From positions 40,023,749 to 40,087,748 of the forward strand of contig CM070590.1 of the NCBI GenBank assembly GCA_036346355.1: a stretch of DNA of 64,000 nucleotides, read 5' to 3'. The notes under the pieces were generated by a model, which worked only from the letters and a program-made list of their open reading frames with translations, did no database searches and was not told where the DNA came from. The position numbers and the translations under genes were made by a program. Position 1 is the stretch's first letter. Each line of letters starts with the position of its first letter. This DNA comes from Rhipidocladum racemiflorum (taxonomy: Eukaryota > Streptophyta > Magnoliopsida > Poales > Poaceae). Positions 22,887 to 33,953 of the stretch are shown one piece after another.

Positions 22887-25138
22887 TGTGACACCACGGA
22901 GTATCGTATCTTATAAAATGTGAATGTTGTTGTCAAAAACTTTATAAAATGTGAAAATGGAGGTTAAAACTTTACGTTATGCCGTTTATAGCGTGCTTTT
23001 GGGCCGTTTTCGGGTGTTTGGGCCTCTCCGGGGGACTTTGGGCCTTGGGGGTTGAGTTGGGCCTCTAGTGGAAGGGTTTGGGCCCAAGGGGGGAGGGACT
23101 TTTGGGAAGCCAAATCTGGCCTCCACCCCTTGGTGCGCCCCAAACTCCCTCTCCCAACCCTAGCCGCCACCCCCTAGCCCCCCATGCGCCTCCACCCTTC
23201 CCCTTTCTCTCCATCTTCCCCCATGGCGCCACCACCCCTCTCCTCCCCTCTCCACCTCCCTTGCTGCCCCTAGGAGAGTTCTCCACCTCACCAACCCGAA
23301 GATCCATCCATTGGAGCGCTCTGCGACGAGGAGATTCGGTGGATTTGGAGCGAGGAAGGAGATCGCGCGAACCGAGAGGAGATCCATTGGGATTTCGGTC
23401 GTCGGGCGAAGGTATGGCCATGGGACTCCTTGGGGTTGGGCTAGGTACTGTTCTAATGGTGTTTATCATGATTTTAGATCAATTGGTGGTGCTGGACTTG
23501 AGTAGATTGGATTAGATCTAGATGTTGCCACGTTTCTGTTTTGGGACAGCATGAGCAGTCGACCTAGGGTTAAGTTTTTCGCAAATTTAGATTACGAATC
23601 TGGCCGTACGGACGTTGAAGAAGTTGTAGATAATTTCATTATATTTCAGTGTACATAAAGAACGTTAAATTCCGATCAGCCGTTTGAAAGTTATGACTGT
23701 TTTACCGAGAGTGTTAAAATCTGTGACGTGATTGGCACAGATCACGGTATTTTGTAGATTAAACAACTTTATAATCCGAATCAGTCTTTCCCTATAACTA
23801 GATAAAGTTGGGAAATTTCCTAAGCTACGCGAAGATGTACTCGTTTAATTGATTTGGAGTCTTAGAACTCAAGTTATGGCCATTTCAAGTCTACTGTCCC
23901 AGCTGGACAGAGCCTCTGTTTTTGGGTTTTGCAAGTAGGGTAAGAAGTCGGGTTAGATGAATGTTGTGTAATATTTTGTGGGCATGTTTGTGAGTGTGTG
24001 ATGCCTATGTGCAGGTGGTGTGACCCCGGGAGTGCCCACTACTTCTCATCAATCCGTCACCGGAGGTTAAGGCAAGTGTATTGGAATGGGTAGCGAGTTG
24101 TAGATCGCTAGTTTTGATGAGTTGAAATTGAATTTATGATGCGATAACATGCCATGCTTTAATGCTTGCTATTGGTATGATGAAAATGATCCATTATGAT
24201 TCTATGCCATGATTGGTTTAAGTAAATGTGCAAATTATTTTATGATGTTGGCATCTTTGCATTCATGGCACGAGACATGGCGAGGGCGGTGAGAAAGTCA
24301 TAACTGGTCCGGTAAGGTCGGTGAGAAAGTTATGACTAGTCGTAACGCCATTGAGTAAGACCTACATCGTGATTCCATCCACGTGGTGAGCAGGCGAGGA
24401 GTAGGCACCCTCCATCTACGGGATGGAAGGGGAGAGGGTGCACGCCGACGGGTGTGCACTCGGCCTATCTGCGGTATAAGCTTCCAGGAGATATCAGCAT
24501 TGCATTGCATCGCATTGCATACATGATGATGATGATATGAGAACAATGATTTTGAGACATGAATATGATGTTGAATATGAGATTATGACTTGACCATGAA
24601 GTTGAGCATGGTATGTAGTGATGTTACATTGAATTGTTTTTTTTTTTTGCCATTGCAATATACTTGCTGAGTGATGAACTCACGCTTTTGTTTTATGTTG
24701 TTTTTAGGTACTTTGAGACCGGCATGCGGGAAGGGGGTTCAGCTACACTTCTACACGTAGCTCCACATTCATAGTCTATGTTTAATCACTTGGAGACATG
24801 ATAATAAGATTTGTGCCATGAAACTTGGTGCTCAGCTTGGTTTTGAGCTTAAGTTCATCTTTTGCTTCATTATAATTGGTGAAATGGTTGAAATCTCTGT
24901 TTGTAGATATAAGTGTTGCCATCTCCATTGTTATTGCTGTTTTAGTTGTCATTTACCAAGCTATATCTTGTCTTACTATTGTTGTTGCTTCGAAGCATGA
25001 GAAACAAAGGAGATGCTGCCGAAATTTTCGGTTTTAGCATTTGCTCCTTTGCTGTAATTTATGTTAATTTGTGGTATTTAGATATTGTTTAGTCTATGTT
25101 TGGTAGCATTCAGGCATACTAGATGCTAGGGTGTTACA
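22887..25138 (+). repeat. 3' LTR of L1 (2252 bp, family-B type)
   Basis: Starts TGTGACACCACGG and ends GGGTGTTACA. It is the inverted counterpart of 26314-28486. It contains a pyrimidine-rich, GC-rich block (about 23090-23290), two near-identical GGTGAGAAAGT segments (24288 and 24320), and a CATTGCAT/GATGATGAT simple-repeat patch (24498-24540). Open frames on either strand in the GC-rich block are not conserved between the two copies. No gene is seen. Confidence 0.85.
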
Positions 25139-25922
25139 GTAGCTTTTGAAAGGCATTGTTACAATCACTCGCCTTCGCGGTGTTTGACTATATCTTGTGG
25201 GTAAAGTGTATAGCCTCTGCAGAGTGTACGACCTATTCGAATAGCCGAGTCAACGGTATTGGACACTACCCGGTGATTACAATCAAGGGTTAGACTTCTA
25301 TGAAAATGAAATTGGGTCATGGATACATGGTGTTGGAAATGATGAACTTGCTTAAGTTGATAAATGCATTACTTGTAAAATTGTTTATGCAATTATTATT
25401 GATATTACTATTTTACCGCTTTCTAATCTATTACTGTTATTTATGAATGTCGCTTACCACAAACGAACCCCTTTGCCTATTGTTGGAATAAGCCATGCAT
25501 GTAGCTATTAGCATTGCATCTCTGTGCATGACTTGCTGAGTGCTTTTGAGTACTCACCCTTGCCACAATACAAACATCATTTGAAGAAGAGTCGACCTGG
25601 CATTGGAAGAGGAATTCCAGGAGGAGCCGACGAACTAGGGGCAAGCCCAGTCAGTTGCCTGTGGCATATTGGTTGGTGCCACGCGTTTTCTTTATATTCC
25701 ACTGCAAATTTATTCGAGTAAGACTCTAGCCCTGCGAGGCATATTTTTGTAACTTGACCATAAGGTTGAGCAACCAGTTATATTCCCTTTTAATAAAGTA
25801 CTTTAATATTTTGTTGAGTATGATTGTGATATATACCGATGTTGAGACTGTGTGCACTAGCGTGATCCTGGACTAGTGCTGAATACATAGAGGGTCCGGA
25901 TTTGAAAATTCGGGTCCCGACA
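25139..25922 (+). repeat. Tekay-like LTR, 3' tail
   Basis: The last 784 bp of an LTR, from the segment after the GGCTTCNNAAAGGC landmark to GGGTCCCGACA. It has the TGAGTACTCACCCTTGCC region, TTGACCATAAGGTTGAG and AATAAA at about 25793. It is diverged from the other Tekay LTRs, so an older copy. L1 is inserted at its left edge (25138/25139). No primer site follows at 25923, so this is the end of a 3' or solo LTR inserted in the copia remnant. Confidence 0.8.
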
Positions 25923-26101
25923 ATATGCTAGTCTATTCATGTGTACTCATATGATTATCGAATAGGGATCACTTTAGAATAATCATCATGTGGTTATTAT
26001 AGAGTTTCACTAACAAGTCACATACTTGCAAAATTGATAAATCATGAACATTAGGAAAAATAATCATCTCTATGATTACCTCTATGGCATATTTGCAACT
26101 G
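25923..26101 (-). repeat. Copia LTR fragment, minus strand
   Basis: On the minus strand the sequence after the copia stop and purine tract (AAGTGGGAGA, 26102-26111) reads TTGCAAATATGCCATAGAGG and continues with an AT-rich LTR-like stretch to 25923, where the Tekay-like LTR cuts it. It resembles the start of the solo copia LTR at 30580 (shared ATGCC, GAGG, AATCAT and GATGATT landmarks). Confidence 0.6.
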
Positions 26102-26120
26102 TCTCCCACTTGCATTAGAG

Positions 26121-26313
26121 TTAATCATTTAAGTATCTAATACCCATTGCTATTGTGTGTGCCGCATGCTTGGGCTATGTGAGAGGCTTTGTTAAATGAT
26201 CTACAACATTTGAATCCTTGTGCACTTTGCATATCTTTACATCTCCTCTATCCACAATCTCGCGGATGAGATGAAAATGCCTGAGTATGTGTTTGGACTT
26301 TTGATGGGACCTT
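26121..26313 (-). pseudogene. Ty1/copia RNase H, C-terminal fragment
   Basis: On the minus strand the frame reads SKHILRHFHLIREIVDRGDV, then KICKVHKDSNVVDHLTKPLT, a TAG, then PKHAAHTIAMGIRYLND and a stop at 26121-26123. This is the usual C-terminus of a copia polyprotein, including the D-LTKPL block. The internal TAG sits where a glutamine codon is typical, consistent with one C-to-T change. It is followed by a copia purine tract. The upstream part of the gene was removed or displaced by family-B element insertion at 26314. Confidence 0.75.
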
Positions 26314-28486
26314 TGTAACACCCCGGCCTCTAGTATGCCTGAATGTTACCAAACATAGACTAAACAACATCTAAATACAACAAATAAAGATAAATTACAG
26401 CAAAGGTGCAAATGCTAGAACCGAAGATTTCGGCAGCATCTCCTTTGTTTTTCCATGAATTGAAGCAACAGTGATAATAAGGCAAGATATAGCATGATAA
26501 GAGACAACTAAAAACAGTGATAACAATTGAAATAACAACACTTATGGCTAACATATGGAATTCAACCATTTTACAAATTATAACGAATCAAATGATAAAC
26601 TTAAGCTCAAAACCAAGCCATACACCAAGTTTTATGGCACTACTCTTATTATTATGACTCCAAATGGTTAAACTGTATATAAGTGCGAAGCTAAGTGTAG
26701 GAGTGTAGCTAATGCCCTTTCCCGCATGCTGGTTTCATTGTACCTAAAAACAACATAAAACACAAGCGTGAGTTCATCACTCAGCAAGTATATTGCAATG
26801 GATCATAAAGAACAAATCAATGCCAAATTCAATACATACCATACTTAACATCATGATCGAGTCATAATTTTATATACAACATCATAACCATGTCTCAATC
26901 TCATTGTACACATTTCATTGTAAACATCATGTATGCAATGCAATGCACATGTCTCCTCGAAGCACATACCGGTATTGCCGAGTGCACACCCGTCGGCGTG
27001 CACCCTCTTTCCCCTTCCATCCCGTAGATGGAAGGTGCCTACTCCTTGCTTCCACTCACCATGTGGATGGAATCACGAGGTAGGTCTTACTAAATGGCGC
27101 TCTAGATTATTCATAACTTTCTCACCGACCTTACCGGACTAGTTATGATGTTCTCACCGACCGGGCCAGTTTTCATGCCATGTATGCAACATATGCCATA
27201 AACATAAACAATTAATCATTGCATAGCATCATAACATACCATTTTCACCATATCATGGGAAAACACTAATCATGGCAAGATAGCATATCACGAAAACAAT
27301 TTGCATCTAATCAAGACAAGCAACATATAACACACTACCCATTCCAATACACTTGCCTTAACTGCGGGCGACGGATTGGCGAGAGGAAAAGGGCACTCCC
27401 GGGGTCACACCACCTGCACATAGATACCACACACTCAAAACGTGCCCACAAAATAGTACACAATCGCTCATCTACCCCGGCTTCGTGAACTACTCCCAAC
27501 GCCGAAAAACAAAGAATCTATCCCCTGGGACAGTAGGCTTCAAACTAGCATAACTTGAGTTCAAGTTCTCCAAATTAAGTAAACGAGTACATCATCGCGA
27601 AGCTTAGGAAATTTCCTAGCTTTCTCTAAGTATTGCGAAAAGCTTATTCGGCATCTAAAATTGTCTAATCCAGATTTGAACACGTTCGGTAAAATGATTA
27701 TAATTTTCAAACGGCTAGTCGTAATTGGACATTCTTGGTATCCAATTAAAGGTATTGAAGTTATCTACAACTTCCTCAACATGCGGTTGACCAGATTCAG
27801 AATCTAAAACTACAAAAACTCAAACCCTAAGTCGTGTGCCCAATCTGCTCGAAACAGAGAACTATGAAATCTCTAGTTTTCATCCAATCTACCCAATCAC
27901 AGCACCACCTCTTGATCTAAAAGCATCAAAACACCCTCTAGCACAGCACCTAGACCATCCCCAAGGATTACCCCTAACCATACCTTCGCCCGACGAATGA
28001 TGAACCGACGAACGGCGACGAAACTCCTCCCGGTTCTCCCGATCTCCTTCCTCGCTCCGAATCTGCAGGATCTCCTCCTCGCAGAGCTTTCCAATGGAGA
28101 GAACAGCGGGGTGGCGAGGTGAGGGGCTCCCCTAGGGCAGCAAGGAGGGTGGAGATGAGAGGGGAGGGGTGGTGGCGCGATAGGGAAGGTGGAGAGGGGG
28201 GGCGCACTAGGTGGGAGGGAGGGGGCGAAGGGCGGCTAGGGTTCCCATGTGGGGGGGGCGCACAAGAGGGGATGGGGCAGTGCAAGGCAGGTCCTTGCTG
28301 CCCTCCTCCCCCTCATGGGCCAGAAAATCCCACCATTGGCCCAAGTGGGGTCCGCCTAAGGCCCAATTCGCCCCGGAAAGGCCCAAACTCCCGAAATCGG
28401 CCCGAAAACGCGATTAAACCTCATACCGTATAGTTTTAACCTCCCTTTTCACATTTTATAACGTTACGACATTCCGTAGTGTCACA
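26314..28486 (-). repeat. 3' LTR of B (2173 bp), minus strand
   Basis: Reverse complement of a TGTGACAC...GGTGTTACA LTR, homologous along its length to 22887-25138. The two form inverted arms of about 2.2 kb separated by 1175 bp. The GC-rich block is at about 28000-28320. No gene is supported inside; open frames there differ from those of the plus-strand copy. Confidence 0.85.
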
Positions 28487-28488
28487 TT

Positions 28489-28498
28489 CTCCCCCCTT
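28489..28498 (-). promoter_or_regulatory. Polypurine tract of B
   Basis: Minus-strand AAGGGGGGAG adjoining the LTR; plus-strand primer of B. Confidence 0.7.
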
Positions 28499-28560
28499 CA
28501 ACAGGATTCGACCTTGAATCCAAGACACACCAATACGCAACCCAGCAAAATAAAAGATAG

Positions 28561-30579
28561 CTAGGTTTCACATCTCATACGTGAGGTGAAAAGCTCGGGG
28601 TACTTCTCGTGCATGTGAGACTCCAGTTCCCAAGTCGCTTCCCTCTCAGTCTGACGCGACCACAGGACTTTGACAAACTTGAACGTCCTGTTCTTCATCA
28701 CTCGCTCCGAATTCCTCAGAATTTTCACAGGTCGGGACTCGAAGGTGAGGTCCTGCTCAAGCACTAATGGTTCCAATGGAACCACCAGCTCCGGGTCGTG
28801 CAAGTACTTCCTCAACATCGAAACATGGAATACATTATGGACTCCCTGCATTGACTCCGTTAGCTCCAAGCGGTAAGCTAACTTACCGACTCGAGCTAAG
28901 ATAGGAAATGGCCCAACATACCTCGGGCTGAGCTTCCCTTTTGTGCCAAAACGCACCACACCCTTGGTGGGAGATACTCGCAAGAGCACACTATCACCCA
29001 CCTGAAACTCCAAATCTCACCTTCTCACATCAGCATAGCTTTTCTGTCTACTCTGCGCTACGATAAGTTTCTGCTGTACCTCTGCCACACGATCAATAGT
29101 CTGCTGAACCCAATCTGGTCCAAGGACCGCTCTCTCTCCCACTACATCCCAACAAAGCGGCGATCTGCACTTCCGGCCATACAACACCTCATAAGGAGCA
29201 GCCCAGATGCTGGAATGATAGCTGTTATTATAAGCAAACTCTACCAAAGGCAAATGATCTTCCCAGCTATCTTTCCAAGACATCACACAGGCCCTGAGCA
29301 TGTCCTCCAAAGTCTGAATGGTACGCTCAGACTGCACATCCGTTTGAGGGTGGAAAGCGGTACTAAGGCGAAGCTGTGTACCCAAAGCACTCTGCAAACT
29401 CTCCCAAAATTTTGAGACAAATTTCACATCCCGATCAGACATAATTGTCCTGGGTACCCCATGCAGTCTCACAATCTCCCGCACATAGATTGGTAGTGCA
29501 TGTGGGAGCCAACTCGCTCGTTGAATTGGTAGTGCGGATAGGAATGAAGTGTGCAGACTTGCTAAGGCGATCCACCACAACCCAAACAGCATCCTTTCCT
29601 TGTGAAGTACGAGGTAAGCCAACCACAAAATCCATAGAAATGTCATCCCAAGGCCACATAGGAATCTCCAATGGCTGCAACAGACCAGCGGGACGCTTGT
29701 GTTCAGCCTTTATCTTATGACAAATCCCACAGGACTCCACATAATTGGCGATATCAACTCTCATCCTTTTCCACCAGAAGTTCTTTTTCAAGTCCCTATA
29801 CATCTTGGTCTCCCTAGGATGGACCGTGTACGGGGTGCGATGAGCCTCTTTAGAATATCATCCTTGACTTGGGATTTCTGAGGTACACACAGGCGACCCT
29901 GAAACGTCAGAGCTCCTACATCATCTATGGAAAAGTCCCCAGTTTTGCCGTCCTCAAGGCGTTTCCTCACCTGCTGGAGCAAACGATCATGCTGTTGTGC
30001 TCCCGCACACGCTCGGGGATCGCTGACTCAAGAATCAATTGAGTTTCAGCTTGCACGGTCCCCGCAAAGCAGTAGGAGATTTCCAATCGCTCAAAATCAG
30101 CAACAAGACAATCAATGATAGGGGGCATTGTCTTGCGACTAAGAGCGTCAGCCTCCACATTTGCCATGCCCGTATGGTACTGGATAGTGAGGTCATAGTC
30201 CTTTATCAATTCTAGCCACCTCCTTTGCCTCAAATTCAAATCTTTCTGAGTAAAGATGTACTTGAGGCTCTTGTGATCAGTGAAGATATCACAAGACTCA
30301 CTATACAAATAGTGCCTCCAAATTTTCAACGCAAACACCACAGTGGCTAGCTCAAGATCATGAGTGGGATAGTTCTGCTTATGCTTTTTCAATTGCCTCG
30401 ATGCATAAGCAATCACCTTGCCAACTTGCATGAGCACAAAACCAAGTCCCAAACGAGAAGCATCAGAATAGACAGTGAACCGCCTCCCAGTCTCAGGAAG
30501 GGTAAGAACAGGAGCAGTCACTAACTTCTTCTTCAAAGTGCAGAAACTGTGCTCACACTCTGCAGTCCACTGAAATTTC
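28561..30579 (-). pseudogene. pol of B, 3' half: RNase H, integrase, chromodomain
   Basis: Read leftward from 30579. RNase H (29967-30578) has VYSDASRLGLGFVLMQ, HDLELATVVFALKIW, IFTDHKSLKYIF and VEADALSRK. The integrase zinc-finger region (MYRDLKKNFWWKRM with a following C-GIC-K) is near 29690-29803. The core has MDFVVGLPRT, SDRDVKF and a Glu after YHPQTD-like FHPQTDVQS, with the D-35-E spacing preserved. GPF (RYVGPFPIL) and a chromodomain ending MHEKYPELF reach the TAG at 28561. Breaks are a frame change near 29500, a TGA at 29014-29016 and a frame change near 29970. The chromodomain suggests targeting to heterochromatin (family knowledge). Confidence 0.82.
30575..30579 (+). repeat. Target site duplication of solo copia LTR, left
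   Basis: ATTTC; repeated at 31992-31996. Removing the insert rejoins the B pol reading at KGMKF and QWTAECEHSF. Confidence 0.8.
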
Positions 30580-31541
30580 TGTTAGTGTTATGCCCTTGAG
30601 GCAATCATATGGATGATTGTAACATGACTATGTTTATGAATAATAATATGATTATTGGTCCAATAAATGTATATCATTGCTTTGATCAACAAGTGTGTGA
30701 CTTGTTTATGAAGCTCTTTACTTATTGATATAATTGGAGAAATATCTCTGATCGGATATCATCGTATAGGACAACGATGAATAGATCAGCACATGTATTA
30801 TTCGATGATCATGTTTCATAGATCATGGGATATGGAGATATCATCAATACATTGTGGACGCATGTTGAAGAACATGTGTTAGATAGACCCACAATGGAAC
30901 ACTGCCAGAATGTTACATTCTTATGTGTCATCAGTGTATCTCATACATAGTAGATGTATGATCCTTAGACCTGAGATTGTCATATTCCTACATGTGTAAT
31001 AGTTTACCTTGGGGTTACCAAACACTATTTCCTAACTGGATAGTTATAGAGGTAGCTTTCATGTTTACTATGAAACATGCAGAGGGAAGTGAGCAGTTAA
31101 GATGGAATTTGCCACTCAAATGTAACAGAGATATATGTCTCGGCCACTCGTGTGATATGATTAAGGAAGTGCATGGCCATGCCGTGATTGAGAAGTCAAT
31201 CACAACTTATTAATATATCGCAGATACGAGAGATGGATTGAACTGTCAAAGGATGACATGCTTCTCGCCTTGAGTTCGATCTTCATATAGTTTGGCAAAG
31301 GGATTATTACATCAGTACTTTAATCATATGCGTTTGGGAGTTCGCATGCTCTGCAAGGAGCCGCTACCGACTGTTGAATTAGAAAAAGGGTTTTCCGAAT
31401 CCTTGTCCGAATGCGCATGAACCCATAGGGTCACGCACTTAACGGGCTGGGATGCATTAATTCGGATTGGATCCGCAATTAATGGACCTCGTGGGCTTAG
31501 CGCGTAGATGGGCCTCGACGCTTAGGGTTTCACCTCATGGA

Positions 31542-31548
31542 TATATAA
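31542..31548 (+). promoter_or_regulatory. Candidate TATA box of the solo copia LTR
   Basis: TATATAA followed by a purine-rich leader; the tandem repeat starts about 190 bp downstream. Confidence 0.6.
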
Positions 31549-31732
31549 GGAGGGGAGGAGGCTAGACACAGGATACACTTTCGTGCAGTTTAGAGGTGTT
31601 TCACCAGAAACCCTAGCCACCTCCTCTCGTTGCCCCTACCGAGCGACCTGGTGCTTGCACAACGACGCACAGCGTTCGATCCCCGGACGTCTGGACTGCT
31701 GTGGTGACACTGCTGCTACTACGGCGTGGAGA

Positions 31733-31860
31733 GGACGATTCGTAGCGAGGACGATCCGTGGCAAGGACGATCCGCGGCGAGGACAATCCGCGGCGAGGAC
31801 GATCCGTGGCGAGGACGATCTGCGGCGAGTACAATCCACGCCGAGAACGATCCACTACAA
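31733..31860 (+). repeat. Minisatellite, eight 16-bp units
   Basis: Consecutive units close to GGACGATCCGTGGCGA, for example 31749-31764, 31765-31780 and 31797-31812; the last two are more diverged. The unit length is not a multiple of three. It lies in what should be transcribed R/U5 of the solo LTR. Confidence 0.9.
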
Positions 31861-31991
31861 TGACGTGCGAAGGATTCCGCAACTGCGCGTCTAGTGGTAA
31901 TAGATCTATGATCCCCTTCTTGCGAGTAGCTTTTCTGGTTTGCGGTAGAAATTTTAATTTGTGCTAGTGTAGCATACCGCGTTCCCCAAAA

Positions 31992-31996
31992 ATTTC
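31992..31996 (+). repeat. Target site duplication of solo copia LTR, right
   Basis: ATTTC, matching 30575-30579. Confidence 0.8.
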
Positions 31997-33400
31997 ATCC
32001 CCTTCTGAGTTAACTGCGAAAGTGGCTTCGCAATGATAGAGAAATCCTGCACAAAACGCCGATAGTAGCCAGCCAACCAAAGGAAACTACACACCTCTTT
32101 AACATTGGAAGACCTCTTCCAGTCCAAAATTGCTGAGACTTTGCTAGGATCTACTGATATGCCCTCTGGATTGTTGATGTGGCCAAGAAAACCCACTTAT
32201 GAAATCCAGAACTCACTCTTTTTCAACTTAGCAAAGAACTGATTCTCCCTCAATGTGCTCAGCACAAGCCTCAAATGCTGCTCATGTTCTTCTTCTGATT
32301 TAGAGTAAACCGAATGTCATCGATGAACACTACCACAAACTCATCAAGGTACTTGTGTAGCATACTGTTCATCGCCTCCATAAAGACAGCAGGAGCATTA
32401 GTTAGACCAAAAGACATAACTTTAAATTCATAATGCCCAAACCTAGTGGAGAAAGCAGTCTTCTCAATGTCCTGTTCCCTCACATGAATTTGATTGTACC
32501 CAGACTGAAGATCAATCTTGGAGAACACCTTTGCTCCGTTCAGTTGGTCAAACAGATCCTCAATGCGAGGCAATGGATACTTGTTCTTGATCGTTACTTG
32601 GTTGAGAGCACGATAGTCAATGCACATGCGCCAACTACCATCCTTCTTCGAAACAAAGAGGACGGGTGCTCCCCATGGCGACACACTGCGCTGAATAAAG
32701 CCCTTGGCCAACAGAACCTCCAATTGCTTTTTCAACTCATCTTGAAAAGGACGAGCCAAGCGGTATGGAGAGATAGAAATAGGTCGAGTGCCCGGAACAA
32801 GATCAATACGAAACTCCACATTCCTCACAGGAGGTAAACCAGGCAACTCATCAGGGAACACATCAGCAAACCCCTTCACCACAGGAATCTCTTCAGTTGC
32901 TACTAAAGAAGATGGCTTTTCTGAAATAGCCATGAGAAAACCCAACTGCCTCAAACGGCGACCATAAAATAGACTAGCCAAAGCAAAGATGGAACTGGAA
33001 GGTATACCACCCTAAAAGGTCAACTCCACCCCTAACGGGGCCTGCAAGGTAACTGTTTTCCAAAAACAACAGATCTTGGCATGGTACTGATGCAACCAGT
33101 CCATGCCCAAAATGATATCAAAAGGAGCCAACGGAATAACCATAAGATTGGCAAAGAAAACCTCATCATCAATGGCAATGGTGCAACCTGGCAAACCAAA
33201 GAACTAGCAATCAAACCCCCAGGAGAACTGACTATCACAGACTCAGAAATCCGTTGAACTCCCAACTTAGCTCTACTAGCAAACTCATACAACACTAAGG
33301 AATAGGACGCTCCGGAATCAAACAAAACAAAGGCATCAACTGAATCCACAAGCAAAGTACCTGAAACCACCTCTCGATGTCCTACCGACTCGTTGGTCGT
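31992..33400 (-). pseudogene. pol of B, 5' half: protease and reverse transcriptase
   Basis: Read leftward. The protease DSGAS aspartate codon is at about 33317-33319, with DIILGMDWLHQYHAKI near 33080-33130. RT is open at 32271-32981, with SPWGAPVLFVSKKDGSWRMC, IDYRALNQVTIKNKYPLPRI, FSKIDLQSGYNQIHV (catalytic Asp), MSFGLTNAPAVFMEAMN and FIDD. Just after FIDD the frame shifts at about 32311, where the plus strand has CCGAA. A TAA at 32197-32199 follows, then VGFLGHINNPEGI and the thumb to KGMKF at the solo LTR junction. A frame change also separates protease (33012-33194) from upstream sequence. The gene would be inactive as written. Confidence 0.82.
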
Positions 33401-33953
33401 CAAGGCGCATACACACCGGTGGCACCGGGCAGCGGAGCCCCAACACACGGTGATGCCCCAACACAGCTGGGGCGGTGCAGGTAACTTAAGAGGAGCCGAT
33501 GGCTGCGGGCACCAGTAGGCCGCTGGTGGCGCCCAAATAGAGGGCGGCTGAGGAGCAGGGGCCGCCATCATGTGCACCGACCCTCTAGAAGATGCCGCTG
33601 GAGCGGGAGTAGAAGGCACCATCTCCCACTTAGAAAAAGGGTTTACCACAGTGGTTGCAACTACCGGTCCAACCACACTCCGAAGCACGGTGTTCACCAC
33701 CGCACTTGAAACAAATCATGCCCTGCCCGGGCACAGTACGAACAGCCACCTGCAAGGAAGATGACTGGGGCGGCCTCATCTTAGCCCCTAAGGAGGAGCC
33801 CTATCATCCCTTGAACTTCTTGAAGGTGGGTCATTGAGAAGACCCACCTCCTCCACCAAAGGTCCTCTTCTGGCCCCCGCCCGGAACCGCGGGAACCCCT
33901 GATCCACCAGGGTTTTGCTTATCCCTGCAGAGCTCCAACTTGAGCTCCATGCC
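33401..33953 (-). pseudogene. gag C-terminal part of B
   Basis: The minus strand reads a glycine-rich GVPAVPGGGQKRTFGGGG stretch (about 33840-33910), then a zinc knuckle CFKCGGEHRASEC (about 33675-33715, Cys-x2-Cys-x3-His-x4-Cys) and a second CNHCGK start, then a Pro/Ala-rich linker into protease. The N-terminal two thirds of gag are absent because a Tekay LTR begins at 33954. The knuckle is intact here, in contrast to the Tekay copies. Confidence 0.7.

Larger units (their letters stand above)
20180..25138 (+). mobile_element. Non-autonomous LTR element L1, 3' part
   Basis: The 3' part of a large LTR derivative without usable genes: interior 20180-22886, purine tract 22874-22884 and 3' LTR 22887-25138. 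Its 5' part lies left of the window because H is inserted into it at 20179/20180. The interior is homologous to the interior of L2 (59709-61388), while the LTR is homologous to the LTR of gypsy family B (26314-28486, reverse strand). The last 100 bp before the LTR carry a decayed chromodomain tail like that of B, so B-type enzymes are the likely helpers. L1 lies in a Tekay-like LTR whose tail continues at 25139. Confidence 0.75.
30580..31991 (+). mobile_element. Solo copia-type LTR (1412 bp)
   Basis: Starts TGTTAGTGTTATGCCC and ends near GCGTTCCCCAAAA, flanked by ATTTC repeats, with no internal region: the product of LTR-LTR recombination. It resembles the copia LTR fragment at 25923. Contains a TATA box (31542), a GGAGGGGAGGAG leader, and an eight-unit 16-bp tandem repeat (31733-31860). 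The right end lacks the usual CA, so a base may have changed. Short open frames inside are not conserved genes. The assignment to copia rests on similarity to the LTR beside the copia RNase H fragment. Confidence 0.75.
26314..33953 (-). mobile_element. Ty3/gypsy element B, minus strand, 3' LTR to gag
   Basis: A second chromovirus family, read right to left: gag (about 33401-33953), protease, RT, RNase H, integrase, chromodomain (to 28561), purine tract (28489-28498) and 3' LTR (26314-28486). It is inserted in the copia RNase H at 26313/26314. It is interrupted at the RT/RNase H boundary by a solo copia LTR (30580-31991), and its gag is cut at 33954 by a minus-strand Tekay LTR. The 5' LTR is not in the window. 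It has far fewer frame breaks than the Tekay copies. Confidence 0.85.

Noticed and set aside
23065..23515. Open frames of 134-145 codons on both strands in the L1 LTR
   Set aside because: Pro/Arg/Gly-rich reading of a pyrimidine-rich GC block; not conserved with the inverted B copy at 28000-28320.
27974..28433. Open frames of about 104 codons in the B LTR
   Set aside because: Same low-complexity GC block as above, read in both directions; no conservation of frame.
31733..31860. CRISPR-like array
   Set aside because: 16-bp units are contiguous without spacers, in a plant LTR; a minisatellite.
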